A stretch of DNA of 64,000 bases from Halopseudomonas litoralis (lineage in GTDB: Bacteria; Pseudomonadota; Gammaproteobacteria; Pseudomonadales; Pseudomonadaceae), in assembly GCF_900105005.1 (NCBI RefSeq), contig NZ_LT629748.1, forward strand, positions 248,001 through 312,000. The letters are read 5' to 3'. Of the stretch, positions 37,175-49,978 are shown in pieces. How positions within the stretch are numbered: position 1 is the first letter of the stretch; each line of letters opens with the position of its first letter. The notes below the pieces were generated by a model, which was not told the origin of the DNA, did no database searches, and was given only the letters and a program-made list of their open reading frames with translations. The position numbers were made by a program, and so were the translations under genes.

Positions 37175-37822
37175 ATGCGCAACGTCATGACATGGGCTTT
37201 TGCTCTGCTGCTGAGCGTGCCGCTGCTGGCTCACGCCGCCGCAGCCACGCCCCACCAGGTGGTCGAGGATACTTCCGTGCGGGTAATGGAAGTGCTCAAT
37301 GCCAACCGTGAACTGTACAAGCAGGATTCCAACGCGTTTCTGGACGGCCTGAACGAAGTGCTGGACCCGGTAGTGGACTTTCGCGGCATCGCCCGCAGTG
37401 TGATGACCGTCCGCTACAGCCGCAGCGCCTCGGACGAGCAGATGGATCGCTTCATCGATACCTTCAAGCGCAGCATGGTCGAGTTCTACGGCAATGCATT
37501 GCTCGAGTTCGACAGCGGCAACATCACCGTGCTGCCGCCGGCCAAGGGTTCCCAGCAGTCCGATGAGCGCGCCAGCGTGGATATGGAAGTGCGCGCCAAT
37601 AACGGCAACGTCTATCCGGTCACCTACACCATGACCAATATCGACGGACAGTGGATGGTGCGCAACGTGATTGTCGAAGGCATCAATATCGGCCTGCTGT
37701 TCCGCGATCAGTTCGCCCAGGCCATGCAGACCCACCGCAATAACCTGGATGCGGTGATCGACAACTGGGGTAGTGTGGTTGCCGAATCCCGTGAAGTTGT
37801 TGAAAAAGAGACCGGCGAGTGA
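37175..37822 (+). CDS. mlaC: Periplasmic phospholipid shuttle MlaC
   Basis: A 215-residue periplasmic protein with a signal peptide cleaved after AHA (about residue 22), then the MlaC/Ttg2D domain including VVDFRGIARSVM. It ferries phospholipid between the outer-membrane MlaA complex and MlaFEDB. mlaA is not in this window. It overlaps mlaB by 4 bases. Confidence 0.94.
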   Translation: MRNVMTWAFALLLSVPLLAHAAAATPHQVVEDTSVRVMEVLNANRELYKQDSNAFLDGLNEVLDPVVDFRGIARSVMTVRYSRSASDEQMDRFIDTFKRSMVEFYGNALLEFDSGNITVLPPAKGSQQSDERASVDMEVRANNGNVYPVTYTMTNIDGQWMVRNVIVEGINIGLLFRDQFAQAMQTHRNNLDAVIDNWGSVVAESREVVEKETGE

Positions 37823-38149
37823 AGGCGCGTTGGGTGCCTGACGGCAAACGGCTGCGCCTGGAAGGCGAGCTGGATTTTGCCAGCGTGCTTCCGATGCGCG
37901 ACGAGCTCGACCGCTATCTGACAGCGTCGGCCGGCAAACAGGTGATACTCGATCTGTCCGGCGTTACCCGGATCAACAGCGTAGGCCTGTCGCTGCTTCT
38001 GTCTGCTGCCCGTACGGCGCAGGCGAGCAACGTCCAGCTGCAGGCTGACGGCCTGCCGGCTGGACTGATGAGCATGGCGACAGTCTGCGGTCTGGATGCC
38101 TGGCTGGAAACACTTTCTGCTGCGACTATCAGCACAACGGAGATACCCC

Positions 38150-38163
<14 letters not shown>
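37819..38163 (+). CDS. mlaB: STAS-domain protein MlaB
   Basis: A 114-residue STAS domain with the conserved serine region LSGVTRINSVGLSLLLSA. It binds MlaF and is needed for transporter stability and activity. It starts with GTG overlapping the mlaC stop and its 3' end overlaps ibaG by 14 bases. Confidence 0.88.
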
Positions 38164-39677
<1,514 letters not shown>

Positions 39678-39687
39678 GAGGATTCAC

Positions 39688-40329
39688 ATGAGCAATAGCC
39701 TGACCATCGCCCTGTCCAAGGGCCGCATTCTGGACGACACGCTACCACTGCTGAAGCTGGCGGGCATCGAACCGGTGGAAGATCTGGACAAGAGCCGCAA
39801 GCTGATCTTCAGCACCAGCGACCCGGATGTGCGTCTGCTGATCGTCCGTGCCACCGATGTACCGACCTATGTCGAACAGGGTGCTGCGGATCTGGGCGTG
39901 GCCGGCAAGGACGTGCTCATGGAATACGGCAGCCAGGGGCTGTATGAGCCGCTGGATCTGAAGATCGCCAATTGCCGGCTGATGACCGCCGGCCCGGTGG
40001 ATACCCCCGAACCCAAGGGCCGGCTGCGTGTGGCGACGAAGTTCGTCAACGTTGCCCGTCGTTATTATGCCGAGCAGGGGCGCCAGGTGGAGCTGATCAA
40101 GCTGTACGGCTCCATGGAGCTGGCGCCGCTGGTGGGTCTGGCGGACAAGATCATCGATGTGGTCGATACCGGCAACACGCTCAAGGCCAATGGTCTGGAG
40201 CCACAGGAGCTGATCGCGCACATCAGTTCGCGGCTGATCGTCAACAAGGCATCGATGAAGATGAAGCACGCCCGCATCAAGACCTTGATTGACCTGCTGT
40301 CCGATGCTGTCGAGCGTCGCGCCAGTTGA
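39688..40329 (+). CDS. hisG: ATP phosphoribosyltransferase catalytic subunit (short form)
   Basis: A 213-residue short-form HisG, catalysing the first step of histidine synthesis. It lacks the C-terminal regulatory domain, so it should need HisZ, which is not in this window. Signature segments are [17 protein letters not shown] and [13 protein letters not shown]. The start follows GAGAGG; the frame from 39571 only shadows murA. Confidence 0.95.
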   Translation: MSNSLTIALSKGRILDDTLPLLKLAGIEPVEDLDKSRKLIFSTSDPDVRLLIVRATDVPTYVEQGAADLGVAGKDVLMEYGSQGLYEPLDLKIANCRLMTAGPVDTPEPKGRLRVATKFVNVARRYYAEQGRQVELIKLYGSMELAPLVGLADKIIDVVDTGNTLKANGLEPQELIAHISSRLIVNKASMKMKHARIKTLIDLLSDAVERRAS

Positions 40330-40366
40330 TTGCTGTAAGCTGATACCAACCTGAGAGGAAGACACC

Positions 40367-41677
40367 ATGAGCACGCCGTTGAAAATCGCCCGTCTGGATA
40401 TCAATCAGGCCGATTTCAACCATCATCTGGATGGTCTGCTGGCGTGGGAAGGTGTATCCGATAAGGCGGTCAACGAGCGGGTCGAGGAGATCATCGCTGC
40501 CGTGCGTGCGCGTGGCGATGCTGCCGTGGTCGACTATACCGCCCGTTTCGACGCGCTCGATGTGGCCAGCATGGCCGATCTGACACTGGATCGTGCCCGA
40601 CTGGAACTGGCACTGGAACGCATTACCAGCGAGCAGCGTCAGGCGCTGGAAGTCGCCGCCGAGCGGGTACGTATCTACCACGAACACCAGCGTCAGGAGT
40701 CTTGGCGCTACACCGAGGCCGATGGCACCGTGCTGGGTCAGCAGATCACACCGCTGGACCGGGTTGGCCTGTATGTGCCGGGCGGCAAGGCGTCCTATCC
40801 TTCCTCGGTATTGATGAACGCGATTCCAGCCAAGGTCGCCGGTGTGCCGGAAGTGGTCATGGTGGTGCCCACTCCGCGTGGCGAGATCAATGAGCTGGTA
40901 CTGGCTGCTGCCTGTCTGGCCGGGGTTGATCGGGTATTCACCGTGGGTGGCGCACAGGCCGTGGCCGCACTGGCTTACGGCACTGAAAGCATCCCCGGCG
41001 TGGACAAGATCGTCGGCCCGGGCAATATCTATGTGGCTACCGCCAAGCGTGCCGTGTTCGGCAAGGTCGGTATCGACATGATCGCCGGTCCCTCGGAGAT
41101 TCTGGTGATCTGTGACGGCCAGACCGATCCCGACTGGATCGCCATGGACCTGTTTTCCCAGGCCGAGCACGATGAAGACGCCCAGTCCATTCTGCTGTCA
41201 CCGGATGCAGGCTTCCTGGATGCCGTCGAAGCCAGCCTGAACAAGCTGTTGAGCAGCCTGGAGCGCAGCGACATGGTGCGCATCTCACTGGAGAGCCGTG
41301 GCGCGCTGATCAAGGTCGACAGTCTGGAACAGGCCTGCGAGCTGTCCAACCGCATCGCTCCCGAGCACCTGGAGTTGTCGGTGGCTGATCCCGACGCCAT
41401 GCTGGCGCAGATTCGCCATGCCGGCGCCATCTTCATGGGCCGCTTCACGCCTGAAGCGCTGGGCGATTATTGCGCCGGTCCGAACCACGTGCTGCCAACG
41501 TCCGGTACGGCGCGGTTCTCGTCGCCGCTGGGTGTGTATGATTTCCAGAAGCGCTCTTCGGTGATTTTCTGCTCACCTGAAGGCGCCTCTGAACTGGGCA
41601 AAACGGCTTCGGTGCTCGCCCGCGGGGAGAGCCTCACCGCGCACGCTCGCAGCGCGGAATACCGCATCAAGCCCTGA
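40367..41677 (+). CDS. hisD: Histidinol dehydrogenase
   Basis: A 436-residue zinc enzyme that oxidises L-histidinol twice to histidine. Visible segments are [41 protein letters not shown] and [16 protein letters not shown], which carry NAD- and zinc-binding residues. It lies between hisG and hisC in the same orientation. Confidence 0.97.
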   Translation: MSTPLKIARLDINQADFNHHLDGLLAWEGVSDKAVNERVEEIIAAVRARGDAAVVDYTARFDALDVASMADLTLDRARLELALERITSEQRQALEVAAERVRIYHEHQRQESWRYTEADGTVLGQQITPLDRVGLYVPGGKASYPSSVLMNAIPAKVAGVPEVVMVVPTPRGEINELVLAAACLAGVDRVFTVGGAQAVAALAYGTESIPGVDKIVGPGNIYVATAKRAVFGKVGIDMIAGPSEILVICDGQTDPDWIAMDLFSQAEHDEDAQSILLSPDAGFLDAVEASLNKLLSSLERSDMVRISLESRGALIKVDSLEQACELSNRIAPEHLELSVADPDAMLAQIRHAGAIFMGRFTPEALGDYCAGPNHVLPTSGTARFSSPLGVYDFQKRSSVIFCSPEGASELGKTASVLARGESLTAHARSAEYRIKP

Positions 41678-41728
41678 CTGCATCAAACCCTGATAGTTTT
41701 CAGCTTCATTTCCGTTGAGGATTGAACC

Positions 41729-42790
41729 GTGAGTCGTTTCTGGAGCCCTTTTGTAAAGGATCTGGTGCCCTATGTGCCGGGCGAGCAGCCCAAGCTGGAC
41801 AACCTGATCAAGCTGAACACCAACGAGAACCCCTATGGCCCCTCGCCAGCGGTGCTCGAAGCCATTCGCGGCGAGCTGGATGCGAGTCTGCGACTGTACC
41901 CCGCGCCCAACGCGGACCTGCTGAAGGAAACCATTGCCGAGTATTATGGCGTGACCACCGCGCAGGTTTTCGTTGGCAATGGTTCTGATGAGGTGCTGGC
42001 GCACATCTTCCATGCGCTGTTCCAGCACAGCAAACCGGTGCTGATGCCGGATATCAGCTACAGCTTCTATCCGGTATATTGCGGCCTGTACGGCATCGAG
42101 GCGAAAGCCCTGCCGCTGGCCGAGGACTTCAGTATTCGGCCGGAGGATTACCGGGGCGAGAATGGCGGCATCATCTTCCCCAATCCCAACGCGCCGACCG
42201 GCATGCTGCTGCCGTTGGCGGGTATCGAGCAGATTCTGCAGGCCAACCCCGACTCGGTGGTGGTGGTGGATGAAGCTTACATCGATTTCGGTGGTGAAAC
42301 CGCCATTGCTCTGGTCGACCGCTATCCCAACCTGCTGGTAACCCAGACCTTATCCAAGTCCCGTTCACTGGCAGGATTGCGCGTCGGTCTGGCAGTAGGG
42401 CATTCGGACCTGATCGAGGCGCTGGAGCGGATCAAGAACAGCTTCAACTCCTATCCGCTGGATCGCCTGGCGATTGTCGGCGCGGTGGCGGCTTTTGCGG
42501 ACCAGACTTACTTCCAGCAGACCTGTCAGGCGGTGGTGACCAGTCGTGAAGCATTGACCAAGGGGCTGGAAGAGCTCGACTTCGTCGTGTTGCCATCGGC
42601 GGCCAACTTCGTCCTGGCGCGACATGTCGAGCGCGACGGGGAAGAGCTGGCGGCGGAGCTGCGGGCGCAAAAGGTCGTTGTGCGGCACTTCCGTTCGCCG
42701 CGCATTGAGCAGTTCCTGCGTATCACCATAGGCACGCCGGAACAGAATCAAGCCTTGCTGCACGCCCTCGGCAAGCTGCTGACAGCCTGA
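41729..42790 (+). CDS. hisC: Histidinol-phosphate aminotransferase
   Basis: A 353-residue class I/II aminotransferase, converting imidazole acetol phosphate to histidinol phosphate. [11 protein letters not shown] is the family N-terminal motif, and the PLP lysine is in [14 protein letters not shown]. It starts with GTG behind TGAGGA. Its stop is 4 bases from the end of the convergent algW gene. Confidence 0.95.
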   Translation: MSRFWSPFVKDLVPYVPGEQPKLDNLIKLNTNENPYGPSPAVLEAIRGELDASLRLYPAPNADLLKETIAEYYGVTTAQVFVGNGSDEVLAHIFHALFQHSKPVLMPDISYSFYPVYCGLYGIEAKALPLAEDFSIRPEDYRGENGGIIFPNPNAPTGMLLPLAGIEQILQANPDSVVVVDEAYIDFGGETAIALVDRYPNLLVTQTLSKSRSLAGLRVGLAVGHSDLIEALERIKNSFNSYPLDRLAIVGAVAAFADQTYFQQTCQAVVTSREALTKGLEELDFVVLPSAANFVLARHVERDGEELAAELRAQKVVVRHFRSPRIEQFLRITIGTPEQNQALLHALGKLLTA

Positions 42791-42794
42791 GGTA

Positions 42795-43937
42795 TCAGGC
42801 GCCGAAGGTTGGCCGCACGCCAACCTCGGCGGTGAAGGTCATGGCTTCGCCGCTGCGCAGTACCCCGAGCTCCACCTTGGAGCCCGGTTTTGCTCGGGCG
42901 ACCTGGTTCATGGCATGCCTGCCATGCACAATGGCTACACCATCTATTTTCAGAATCACATCGCCCGGGCGCAAACCGGCAGTCCAGGCCGGGCCGTTGC
43001 GGTACAGGCCGGACACGACTATCCCTTCTGCCTGAATCAGCCCGAAGGATTCCGCCAGATCGTTGGTCAGGGGCTGGACTTCCACACCCAGCCAGCCACG
43101 AATGACTCGCCCGCGCTCGATGATCTGCTCCATCACGTTCAATGCCAGCGCTGCCGGGATGGCAAAGCCGATGCCCTGGGAGCCACCGGACTGGGAAAAG
43201 ATGGCGGTATTGATGCCTATCAGCTGGCCGTGGGCATCAATCAGCGCGCCTCCGGAGTTGCCTTGGTTGATGGCTGCATCGGTCTGGATGAAATCCTCAT
43301 AGGTATTGAGGCCCAGCTGATTGCGTCCAGTGGCGCTGATGATACCCATGGTGACTGTCTGGCCCAGGCCGAACGGGTTACCAATGGCCATCACCACATC
43401 GCCGGTTTTCTGCTGGTCTGCCGGGCCTATAGTCGCGGCGGGTAGGTCCGGCAGGTCTATCTTGAGTACTGCCAGGTCGGTCTCGGGGTCGGTTCCAATC
43501 AACTCGGCAAGCGCTTCGCGCCCATCGCGCAGAGCCACCAGAATCTCGTCAGCCTCGGCGACCACATGGTTGTTGGTCAGCAGATAGCCGTCATCCCTGA
43601 GTATGACAGCAGAGCCGAGACTGGACTGGCGGCGGCTGGGTTGCGGCAGTGTATTGGAGTAATCGCGCAGGGTCGGATTGTCGAACAGCGAATTATTATC
43701 ATTCGAGCGGCTGACCTGCTTGGTGGTAAAAATATTGGCTACCGCTGGCGCCGCCTTGTTGACCGCATCGCTGTAGGACACCACGCCTTTGGTGGTAGGC
43801 AGCGTCAACGCGGGAGCCATTTGATAAGCCGAATTTTCCGGGAGCCCCAACCACTGGGGAAACTGCTGAATAATCAGCAGAGCGAACAATAGACCGCAAA
43901 CTGCAGGCCAGCCCAGATTACGCAAAAAACCTTTCAT
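42795..43937 (-). CDS. algW: Periplasmic serine protease AlgW (DegS-like)
   Basis: A 380-residue membrane-anchored protease: one N-terminal helix (about 12-28), a trypsin-like domain with His124, Asp154 and Ser228 (GNSGGALID), and a C-terminal PDZ domain (about 290-375). In Pseudomonas AlgW senses misfolded envelope proteins and cuts the anti-sigma factor MucA to release AlgU. Its position beside hisC matches P. aeruginosa. Confidence 0.95.
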   Translation of the reverse strand: MKGFLRNLGWPAVCGLLFALLIIQQFPQWLGLPENSAYQMAPALTLPTTKGVVSYSDAVNKAAPAVANIFTTKQVSRSNDNNSLFDNPTLRDYSNTLPQPSRRQSSLGSAVILRDDGYLLTNNHVVAEADEILVALRDGREALAELIGTDPETDLAVLKIDLPDLPAATIGPADQQKTGDVVMAIGNPFGLGQTVTMGIISATGRNQLGLNTYEDFIQTDAAINQGNSGGALIDAHGQLIGINTAIFSQSGGSQGIGFAIPAALALNVMEQIIERGRVIRGWLGVEVQPLTNDLAESFGLIQAEGIVVSGLYRNGPAWTAGLRPGDVILKIDGVAIVHGRHAMNQVARAKPGSKVELGVLRSGEAMTFTAEVGVRPTFGA

Positions 43938-44085
43938 TGGGGGAACCTTTCAGTGAGGCCAGGGTCGGGCCGGAATTTCGCATTATAGAGAGATTGGTAT
44001 GGATTGGGCAGGGGGGCAGTTCACAACCTTGTATCATTGTGCAGCAGACACCAGAATGCCGTTTTCTTAAAAGGGGAGAGTCGCC

Positions 44086-44844
44086 ATGACACAGTGTTCC
44101 GAATTGGTCGCCTATTGTAACAACCTGTTGGAGAGCAATGCTTTTCAGGATTACTGCCCCAACGGTCTGCAAGTGGAGGGGCGCAGCGAGATCCGCCGTG
44201 TGGTCAGTGGAGTGACGGCCAGTCAGGCGATGATCGAAGCCGCGGCGGAGCAGGGCGCGGACCTGCTGCTGGTCCACCATGGTTACTTCTGGAAAGGCGA
44301 AGCAGCGCCCATCACCGGGCTCAAGCAGCGGCGGATTCGAGCCTTGCTGGAGCACGGCATCAACCTGGTTGCCTATCACCTGCCATTGGATGTGCATGCC
44401 AAACTGGGTAACAACGTCCAGTTGGCCCAATTGCTGGATTGGCACATTACCGGTGGCCTGGAACCCAACAATCCTCGTTCTGTAGGGTTGCAGGGTGAGT
44501 TGGCCGAGGCGGTCAGCGGCGCCGAACTGGCGCAGCAGCTCAATGTGGCGCTGGGCCGTGAGCCCTTGTTCATCAGTGGCCACAGCCGGCCGGTGAAGCG
44601 AATTGCCTGGTGCACCGGCTCAGCACAAGGCTATATCGAAAAGGCTGTCGCGCTGGGTGTGGACGCCTTCATTACCGGAGAGGTCTCCGAACCGACCTTT
44701 CACATTGCCCGCGAATGCGGCATCAACTTCTACGCCGCCGGGCACCATGCCACCGAACGCTATGGCGTGAAAGCCCTGGGCGAGCATCTGGCTGAGCATT
44801 TCGGCGTGGAGCATCAGTTCATTGATATCGATAACCCGGTTTGA
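44086..44844 (+). CDS. Nif3-like dinuclear metal center protein (YbgI family)
   Basis: A 252-residue NIF3/DUF34 protein. Metal-binding histidines occur in LLVHHGYFW, AYHLPLDVHAKLGNN and the C-terminal AGHHATERYG. Members form toroidal hexamers with a two-metal site; GTP cyclohydrolase and other activities have been proposed, but the cellular role is unsettled. It stands alone, divergent from algW. Confidence 0.93.
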   Translation: MTQCSELVAYCNNLLESNAFQDYCPNGLQVEGRSEIRRVVSGVTASQAMIEAAAEQGADLLLVHHGYFWKGEAAPITGLKQRRIRALLEHGINLVAYHLPLDVHAKLGNNVQLAQLLDWHITGGLEPNNPRSVGLQGELAEAVSGAELAQQLNVALGREPLFISGHSRPVKRIAWCTGSAQGYIEKAVALGVDAFITGEVSEPTFHIARECGINFYAAGHHATERYGVKALGEHLAEHFGVEHQFIDIDNPV

Positions 44845-44961
44845 GCTGAACCGGGGTATATATGCTTATAGCTTAAAGGTATAGAAGGGTTGCTTATTAG
44901 AAGGTGATGGCTTTGATACAATGCCGGCATTCTTGTTCATGCCCTTCACCGTGAGTACCCC

Positions 44962-45867
44962 ATGCTGGAAAAACTGACCCATCTCAAACAGCTGGAAGCT
45001 GAAAGCATCCACATCATTCGTGAGGTTGCAGCCGAATTTCAGAATCCGGTGATGCTCTATTCGATCGGTAAGGACTCAGCCGTGATGCTGCATCTTGCGC
45101 GCAAGGCTTTCTACCCCGGCCGCCTGCCGTTCCCGGTACTGCACGTCGATACCGGCTGGAAATTCCGCGAGATGTACAGCTTCCGCGAGCGCATGGTCGA
45201 AGAAATGGATCTGGACCTGCTGGTACACAAGAACCCCGAAGGGGTGGAGCAGGGCGTAGGCCCCTTTACCCACGGCAGCGCCGTGCATACCGACGTGATG
45301 AAGACCCAAGGTCTGAAACAGGCGCTGGACAAGTACGGCTTCGACGCTGCTTTCGGTGGCGCGCGCCGTGACGAGGAAAAGTCGCGCGCCAAGGAGCGCG
45401 TCTATTCCTTCCGTGACAAACACCACCGCTGGGACCCGAAGAACCAGCGCCCCGAACTGTGGAACATCTATAACGGCAAGGTGCACAAGGGCGAAAGCAT
45501 CCGCGTGTTCCCGCTGTCCAACTGGACCGAGCTGGATATCTGGCAATACATCTATCTGGAAAGCATCCCGATCGTGCCGCTGTACTTCGCTGCCGAGCGT
45601 CCGGTGGTCAATCGCGACGGCTCGCTGATCATGGTCGATGACGAGCGTATGCCGCTGAATCCCGGTGAAACGCCGGAAATGAAAATGGTGCGTTTCCGCA
45701 CCCTGGGCTGCTATCCGCTGACCGGCGCCGTGGAATCCACAGCTGCAACGCTCCCGGAAATCATCCAGGAAATGCTGCTTACCCGTACTTCCGAGCGCCA
45801 GGGCCGCGTGATCGATCACGATCAGGCCGGATCGATGGAAGAAAAGAAACGCCAAGGCTATTTCTAA
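44962..45867 (+). CDS. cysD: Sulfate adenylyltransferase subunit 2
   Basis: A 301-residue PP-loop ATP pyrophosphatase that makes adenosine-5'-phosphosulfate. The pyrophosphate loop is [11 protein letters not shown], followed by LHVDTGWKF and [15 protein letters not shown]. CysN supplies GTP energy. It is the first gene of cysD-cysNC, 24 bases apart. The upstream gap is AT-rich and probably holds a CysB-regulated promoter, which I cannot define. Confidence 0.97.
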   Translation: MLEKLTHLKQLEAESIHIIREVAAEFQNPVMLYSIGKDSAVMLHLARKAFYPGRLPFPVLHVDTGWKFREMYSFRERMVEEMDLDLLVHKNPEGVEQGVGPFTHGSAVHTDVMKTQGLKQALDKYGFDAAFGGARRDEEKSRAKERVYSFRDKHHRWDPKNQRPELWNIYNGKVHKGESIRVFPLSNWTELDIWQYIYLESIPIVPLYFAAERPVVNRDGSLIMVDDERMPLNPGETPEMKMVRFRTLGCYPLTGAVESTAATLPEIIQEMLLTRTSERQGRVIDHDQAGSMEEKKRQGYF

Positions 45868-45891
45868 GCGCCCAGCCCGGAGAATTGTTAC

Positions 45892-47799
45892 ATGAGTCAC
45901 CAATCTGATTTGATCAGCCAGGACATCCTGGCCTATCTGGGGCAGCACGAGCGCAAGGAACTGCTGCGTTTCCTGACCTGCGGTAACGTCGATGACGGCA
46001 AGAGCACCCTGATCGGCCGCCTGCTGCATGATTCCAAGATGATCTACGAAGATCACATGGAAGCCATCACCCGCGATTCAAAGAAATCCGGTACCACCGG
46101 CGAGGAAGTGGATCTGGCGCTGCTGGTCGACGGCTTGCAAGCCGAGCGCGAGCAGGGCATCACCATCGATGTTGCCTACCGCTATTTCTCCACCGCCAAG
46201 CGCAAATTCATCATTGCTGACACCCCCGGCCACGAGCAGTACACCCGCAACATGGCGACCGGCGCCTCGACCTGTGATCTGGCGATCATCCTGATCGACG
46301 CCCGCTACGGCGTGCAGACCCAGACCCGCCGGCACAGCTTTATCGCCTCTCTGCTGGGTATCCGGCATATCGTTGTGGCGGTCAACAAGATGGACCTGAT
46401 GGACTTTGACGAGACCGTCTTCAACCAGATCTGCGCCGATTACAGCGAGTTCGCCAAGGGTCTTGAAACCCTGGCCGACAGCACGGTGCATTTTGTTCCC
46501 ATGTCTGCCCTTAAGGGTGACAACGTGGTCAATCGCAGTGAGCGCAGTCCCTGGTACACCGGGCCGGCGTTGATGGAGATTCTGGAAACGGTAGACGTTT
46601 CCGCTGACCGCAATCTGACCGACCTGCGCTTTCCTGTACAGCTGGTCACCCGACCCAACCTCAACTTCCGTGGCTTTGCCGGCACCATTGCCTCCGGTGT
46701 GGTGAGCAAGGGCGACGAGCTGGTGGTATTGCCCTCGGGCAAGAGCAGCCGGGTCAAATCCATTGTCACCTTTGATGGCGAGCTGGATGCGGCTGGCTCA
46801 GGGCAGGCTGTTACCCTGACACTGGAAGACGAAATCGATATCTCCCGTGGCGACATGCTGGTCAGCATCGATAACCGGCCGCTGATCGGTGATCTGTTCG
46901 AAGCCAACATGGTCTGGATGTCCGAGCAGCCCATGCAGCCTGGCCGCAAATATGACATCAAGCGCGCCACCAGCTATAGCCCGGGGTCCTTTACCCGTAT
47001 TCACTTCCGTCAGGATGTGAATACCCTGGCGCAGGAAGAAACCGCCGAGCTGGCACTGAATGAAATCGCCCGGGTCGAGCTGGCCCTGGAACGGCCCATC
47101 GCCTATGACGATTACCGTGCCAACCGCACCACCGGCGCTTTCATCGTCATTGACCGTATGACCAACGCGACTGTTGGTGCCGGCATGATTGTAGCCAAGG
47201 CGCAGGGCGAGAAGAGCACCAGTGGCAGTCAGCAGGGCGAGTTTGCCCACGTGACGCCGAGCGAGCGCGCAGTGCGTTACGGTCAGGAGCCGGTTACCTT
47301 GCTGTTTACCGGCCTGTCCGGTGCCGGCAAAAGCACCTTGGCCTATGCCGTGGAGCGCCGCCTATTCGACCGCGGCCGCGCCTGCTTCGTGCTGGACGGC
47401 AAAGCCATGCGTCAGGACCTGAGCAAAGGTGTGGGCCGCGATGCCGCTGGCCGGGCGGAGAACCTGCACAAGGGCGCCCGCGTTGCCCGGCAGCTCAATC
47501 AGGCTGGCCTGATCGCCTTGGGCGCCTTCGTTGCGCCTACAGCAGAAAGCCGCGCGACCGCCAGACATATCCTGGGGGATCGTTGCCTGTTGGTGCACCT
47601 TAATACCTCGCTGGAGGTATGTCAGGCACGCGACCCATCCGGGCTGTATGCGGCCGGTGAAGAAGGCACGATTCCGGGCATTTCCTTCCCCTACGAAGCC
47701 CCTGAAGACGCCGATCTGGTCATCGACACCGCCGAGCTGGACCTGGCAGCCAGTGTCGACAAGGTCATCGAACTGCTGCGCGAGCGGTCGCTGATTTAA
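45892..47799 (+). CDS. cysNC: Bifunctional sulfate adenylyltransferase subunit 1 / adenylylsulfate kinase
   Basis: A 635-residue fusion. The N-terminal GTPase domain (about 20-450) has [32 protein letters not shown] and NKMDLMD. The C-terminal APS kinase (about 465-635) has the P-loop GLSGAGKST near residue 473 and [13 protein letters not shown] near the end. The enzyme activates sulfate to APS and then to PAPS. The fused form is usual in Pseudomonas. Confidence 0.96.
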   Translation: MSHQSDLISQDILAYLGQHERKELLRFLTCGNVDDGKSTLIGRLLHDSKMIYEDHMEAITRDSKKSGTTGEEVDLALLVDGLQAEREQGITIDVAYRYFSTAKRKFIIADTPGHEQYTRNMATGASTCDLAIILIDARYGVQTQTRRHSFIASLLGIRHIVVAVNKMDLMDFDETVFNQICADYSEFAKGLETLADSTVHFVPMSALKGDNVVNRSERSPWYTGPALMEILETVDVSADRNLTDLRFPVQLVTRPNLNFRGFAGTIASGVVSKGDELVVLPSGKSSRVKSIVTFDGELDAAGSGQAVTLTLEDEIDISRGDMLVSIDNRPLIGDLFEANMVWMSEQPMQPGRKYDIKRATSYSPGSFTRIHFRQDVNTLAQEETAELALNEIARVELALERPIAYDDYRANRTTGAFIVIDRMTNATVGAGMIVAKAQGEKSTSGSQQGEFAHVTPSERAVRYGQEPVTLLFTGLSGAGKSTLAYAVERRLFDRGRACFVLDGKAMRQDLSKGVGRDAAGRAENLHKGARVARQLNQAGLIALGAFVAPTAESRATARHILGDRCLLVHLNTSLEVCQARDPSGLYAAGEEGTIPGISFPYEAPEDADLVIDTAELDLAASVDKVIELLRERSLI

Positions 47800-47813
47800 C
47801 GCTGTATCTCTCC

Positions 47814-47833
47814 GGCGGGCAGCAATGCCCGCC
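47814..47833. terminator. Hairpin after cysNC
   Basis: An 8-base perfect stem (GGCGGGCA / TGCCCGCC) with a GCAA tetraloop starts 15 bases beyond the cysNC stop and precedes tadA. There is no T-run, so termination is uncertain. Confidence 0.4.
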
Positions 47834-47866
47834 ACTGATTCTGCGTAATTGTGTATCCTGTGCCAG

Positions 47867-48322
47867 ATGAAACCTGCTGATATCGACTTCATGCTTGAAG
47901 CAATCGCCGAGGCGCGCAAGGGCGCTGAACTGGGCGAAGTGCCGGTCGGCGCCGTGCTGGTGCGTGATGGCAAGATCATCGGCCGCGGCTTCAACCAACC
48001 CATCAGCAGCCACGACCCCAGCGCCCACGCGGAAATGGTCGCCCTGCGCCAGGCCGCCGCTGATGACGCAAACTATCGGCTGCCCGGCACCACTCTCTAT
48101 GTCACCCTCGAACCCTGCACCATGTGCTCCGGCCTGCTGGTGCACAGCCGCATCTCGCGCTTGGTATTCGGTGCCAGTGAGCCACGCTCCGGTGCCGTGA
48201 TCAGCCGCAGTCAGGTGCTGGATCAGCCATGGTTGAATCATCGGGTCCAGGTGGAAGGTGGAGTATTGGCGGAGCAGTGCGGGGCCTTGTTGACCGAATT
48301 CTTTCGGGCTCGGCGGCAGTAA
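47867..48322 (+). CDS. tadA: tRNA-specific adenosine deaminase
   Basis: A 151-residue zinc deaminase that converts adenosine-34 of tRNA-Arg(ACG) to inosine. The zinc motif is HAE at 54-56 and PCTMC at 83-87. The ATG is preferred to an in-frame TTG 18 bases upstream because the family starts near here. The gene is convergent with mltF across 46 bases that contain a 7-base-arm hairpin (48325-48347). Confidence 0.95.
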   Translation: MKPADIDFMLEAIAEARKGAELGEVPVGAVLVRDGKIIGRGFNQPISSHDPSAHAEMVALRQAAADDANYRLPGTTLYVTLEPCTMCSGLLVHSRISRLVFGASEPRSGAVISRSQVLDQPWLNHRVQVEGGVLAEQCGALLTEFFRARRQ

Positions 48323-48368
48323 AACAGGCTGGTTCACCCACAGCCTGCTCTCCCAGGCTGGTCCGAAC

Positions 48369-49808
48369 TCAGATCCCCTGCGGCAACTGATCCAGAATCC
48401 CTGGCGCGTGATACTGCTCGCTTGGCTGTTGCGGCGTTTCCGACTGGGGCTGAGTCACCCAGGTGAGAATCTCGTAATAGCGGCGGATGTTCTGCACATA
48501 GTGGACCGGCTCAGCACCACGGGCGTAACCGTAGCGAGTCTGGCTGTACCACTCTTTCTTCGACAGCAGCGGCAGATGATCCTTTACATCTATCCAGCGG
48601 TTCGGGTCGCGGCCATTGTTGCGGGTCAGGATGCGGGCGTCGTCGAGATGGCCGATACCGACGTTATACGCCGCCAGAGCAAACCAGGTGCGGTCAGGCT
48701 CAGGGATGTCGGTGGAGAGCTGATCGCGCACCCACACGATATAGCGCGCACCACCAGCTATGCTCTGCGCCGGGTCAACGCGGTTGGTCACGCCCACGAA
48801 CTTGGCGGTGGGCAGAGTCAGCATCATCAAGCCTCGTACACCGGTCGGCGAGCGGGCATCCACGTCCCACAGCGATTCCTGATAGGCCATGGCGGCCAGC
48901 AGGCGCCAGTCCATACCCTGCTGATCGCCTGACTGGCGAAACAATTTCTCGAAGCGCGGCAGGCGTTGCTGCATATGTCGGGCAAAGGCGCGGGCGCCAA
49001 CGTAATCCAGCACATCGGCATGCCCGTAGAAGCGTTCCAGCAACTGGTCGAGCGTGCCGTTGGCGCGAATGGTCTCGAAGAACTTGTTCACTTCCAGCAG
49101 CAGGCTATCGTCATCGCCACCGGGCAGCGCCCAGGCCATCGGTTTTGCCGGACTCAGATCGAAGCCGACATGCACAGCGGGATAGAAGGCCTGGTTGACG
49201 ATCAGCTCATTGGAATAGACCACCGCAAAATCAATTTCATCATCGTTGACCAGACGCAGCAGGTCGACGACTTCCAGATTATCCGACTCCTCGAATATCA
49301 GCTGTGGGTGCTCGGCCTGCAGTTCGCGCAACTGATCGGCCAGCGAGCTGCCCTTGAGCACCATGATGCGCCTGTCGTACAGATCCTCGATGCCGCGTGG
49401 CTGACGATTGCCGCGGCGGTAGACAACCTGGGGGGTAACCTGCAGATAGGCGTCGGCAAAACGCACCTGATCGGCGCGGGCGGGGTTGGCGGTCAGGCCG
49501 GCGGCGGCGATATCCGGACCGTTGTCCTGCGCCAGTTGCTGATACAGATGATCCAGTGTCGGGCTGGCGATCATCTCCAGCTCGAGATCCAGGCTATCGG
49601 CGAAGCGTTTGCTCAGCTCGTATTCCAGCCCTGTATCACCGTGCCGTCCCTGATAGAAGGTCGTCGGCGTATTGCGGGTGATGACATGCAGCGTACCTTC
49701 CTCGCGCAACTGCTCCAGGCGGCTGGGCTGTTCACAGGCACTCAGCAGTACTGAGCACAGGATGGCCAGTACGGAAACAGTTGTAGGGCGAAGCAGGTTT
49801 TTCGACAT
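48369..49808 (-). CDS. mltF: Membrane-bound lytic murein transglycosylase F
   Basis: A 479-residue lipoprotein with lipobox LLSAC (Cys about 24). An N-terminal solute-binding-protein-like domain (SBP_bac_3; about 35-260) is followed by a C-terminal lytic transglycosylase domain (about 285-440) with the catalytic glutamate in AAMAYQESLWD and the conserved GVRGLMML and YNVGIGHL. It cleaves peptidoglycan with anhydro-muramic ends at the outer membrane. It is divergent from purL, as in other Pseudomonas. Confidence 0.93.
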   Translation of the reverse strand: MSKNLLRPTTVSVLAILCSVLLSACEQPSRLEQLREEGTLHVITRNTPTTFYQGRHGDTGLEYELSKRFADSLDLELEMIASPTLDHLYQQLAQDNGPDIAAAGLTANPARADQVRFADAYLQVTPQVVYRRGNRQPRGIEDLYDRRIMVLKGSSLADQLRELQAEHPQLIFEESDNLEVVDLLRLVNDDEIDFAVVYSNELIVNQAFYPAVHVGFDLSPAKPMAWALPGGDDDSLLLEVNKFFETIRANGTLDQLLERFYGHADVLDYVGARAFARHMQQRLPRFEKLFRQSGDQQGMDWRLLAAMAYQESLWDVDARSPTGVRGLMMLTLPTAKFVGVTNRVDPAQSIAGGARYIVWVRDQLSTDIPEPDRTWFALAAYNVGIGHLDDARILTRNNGRDPNRWIDVKDHLPLLSKKEWYSQTRYGYARGAEPVHYVQNIRRYYEILTWVTQPQSETPQQPSEQYHAPGILDQLPQGI

Positions 49809-49978
49809 GTCCTGAGTATATGTAAATACGCCTCTCGGCAATAGGTCGGGATTGTTGCAAGTGGGTGGTTGCGGCAGCTGGTCACACCGATCTGACCCAG
49901 AATAGCCCGAACGCGCAGCATGGGTTATCCTATGCGCCTTCTTTTCCCAATTCTCAAGTCTCCGAGGCCGAAATCAAC

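Noticed and set aside
36044..37735. 563-codon open frame antisense to mlaE-mlaD-mlaC
   Set aside because: It is a frame shadow of high-GC genes: His/Gln/Gly-rich low-complexity translation and no ribosome site, over three well-recognised genes.
44845..44961. CysB-type operator or promoter before cysD
   Set aside because: The stretch is AT-rich and contains a TACAAT, but no -35 element at proper spacing and no clear CysB site could be defined.
48325..48347. Hairpin CAGGCTG...CAGCCTG between tadA and mltF as a terminator
   Set aside because: Seven-base arms with a nine-base loop and no T-run; too weak for a separate call.
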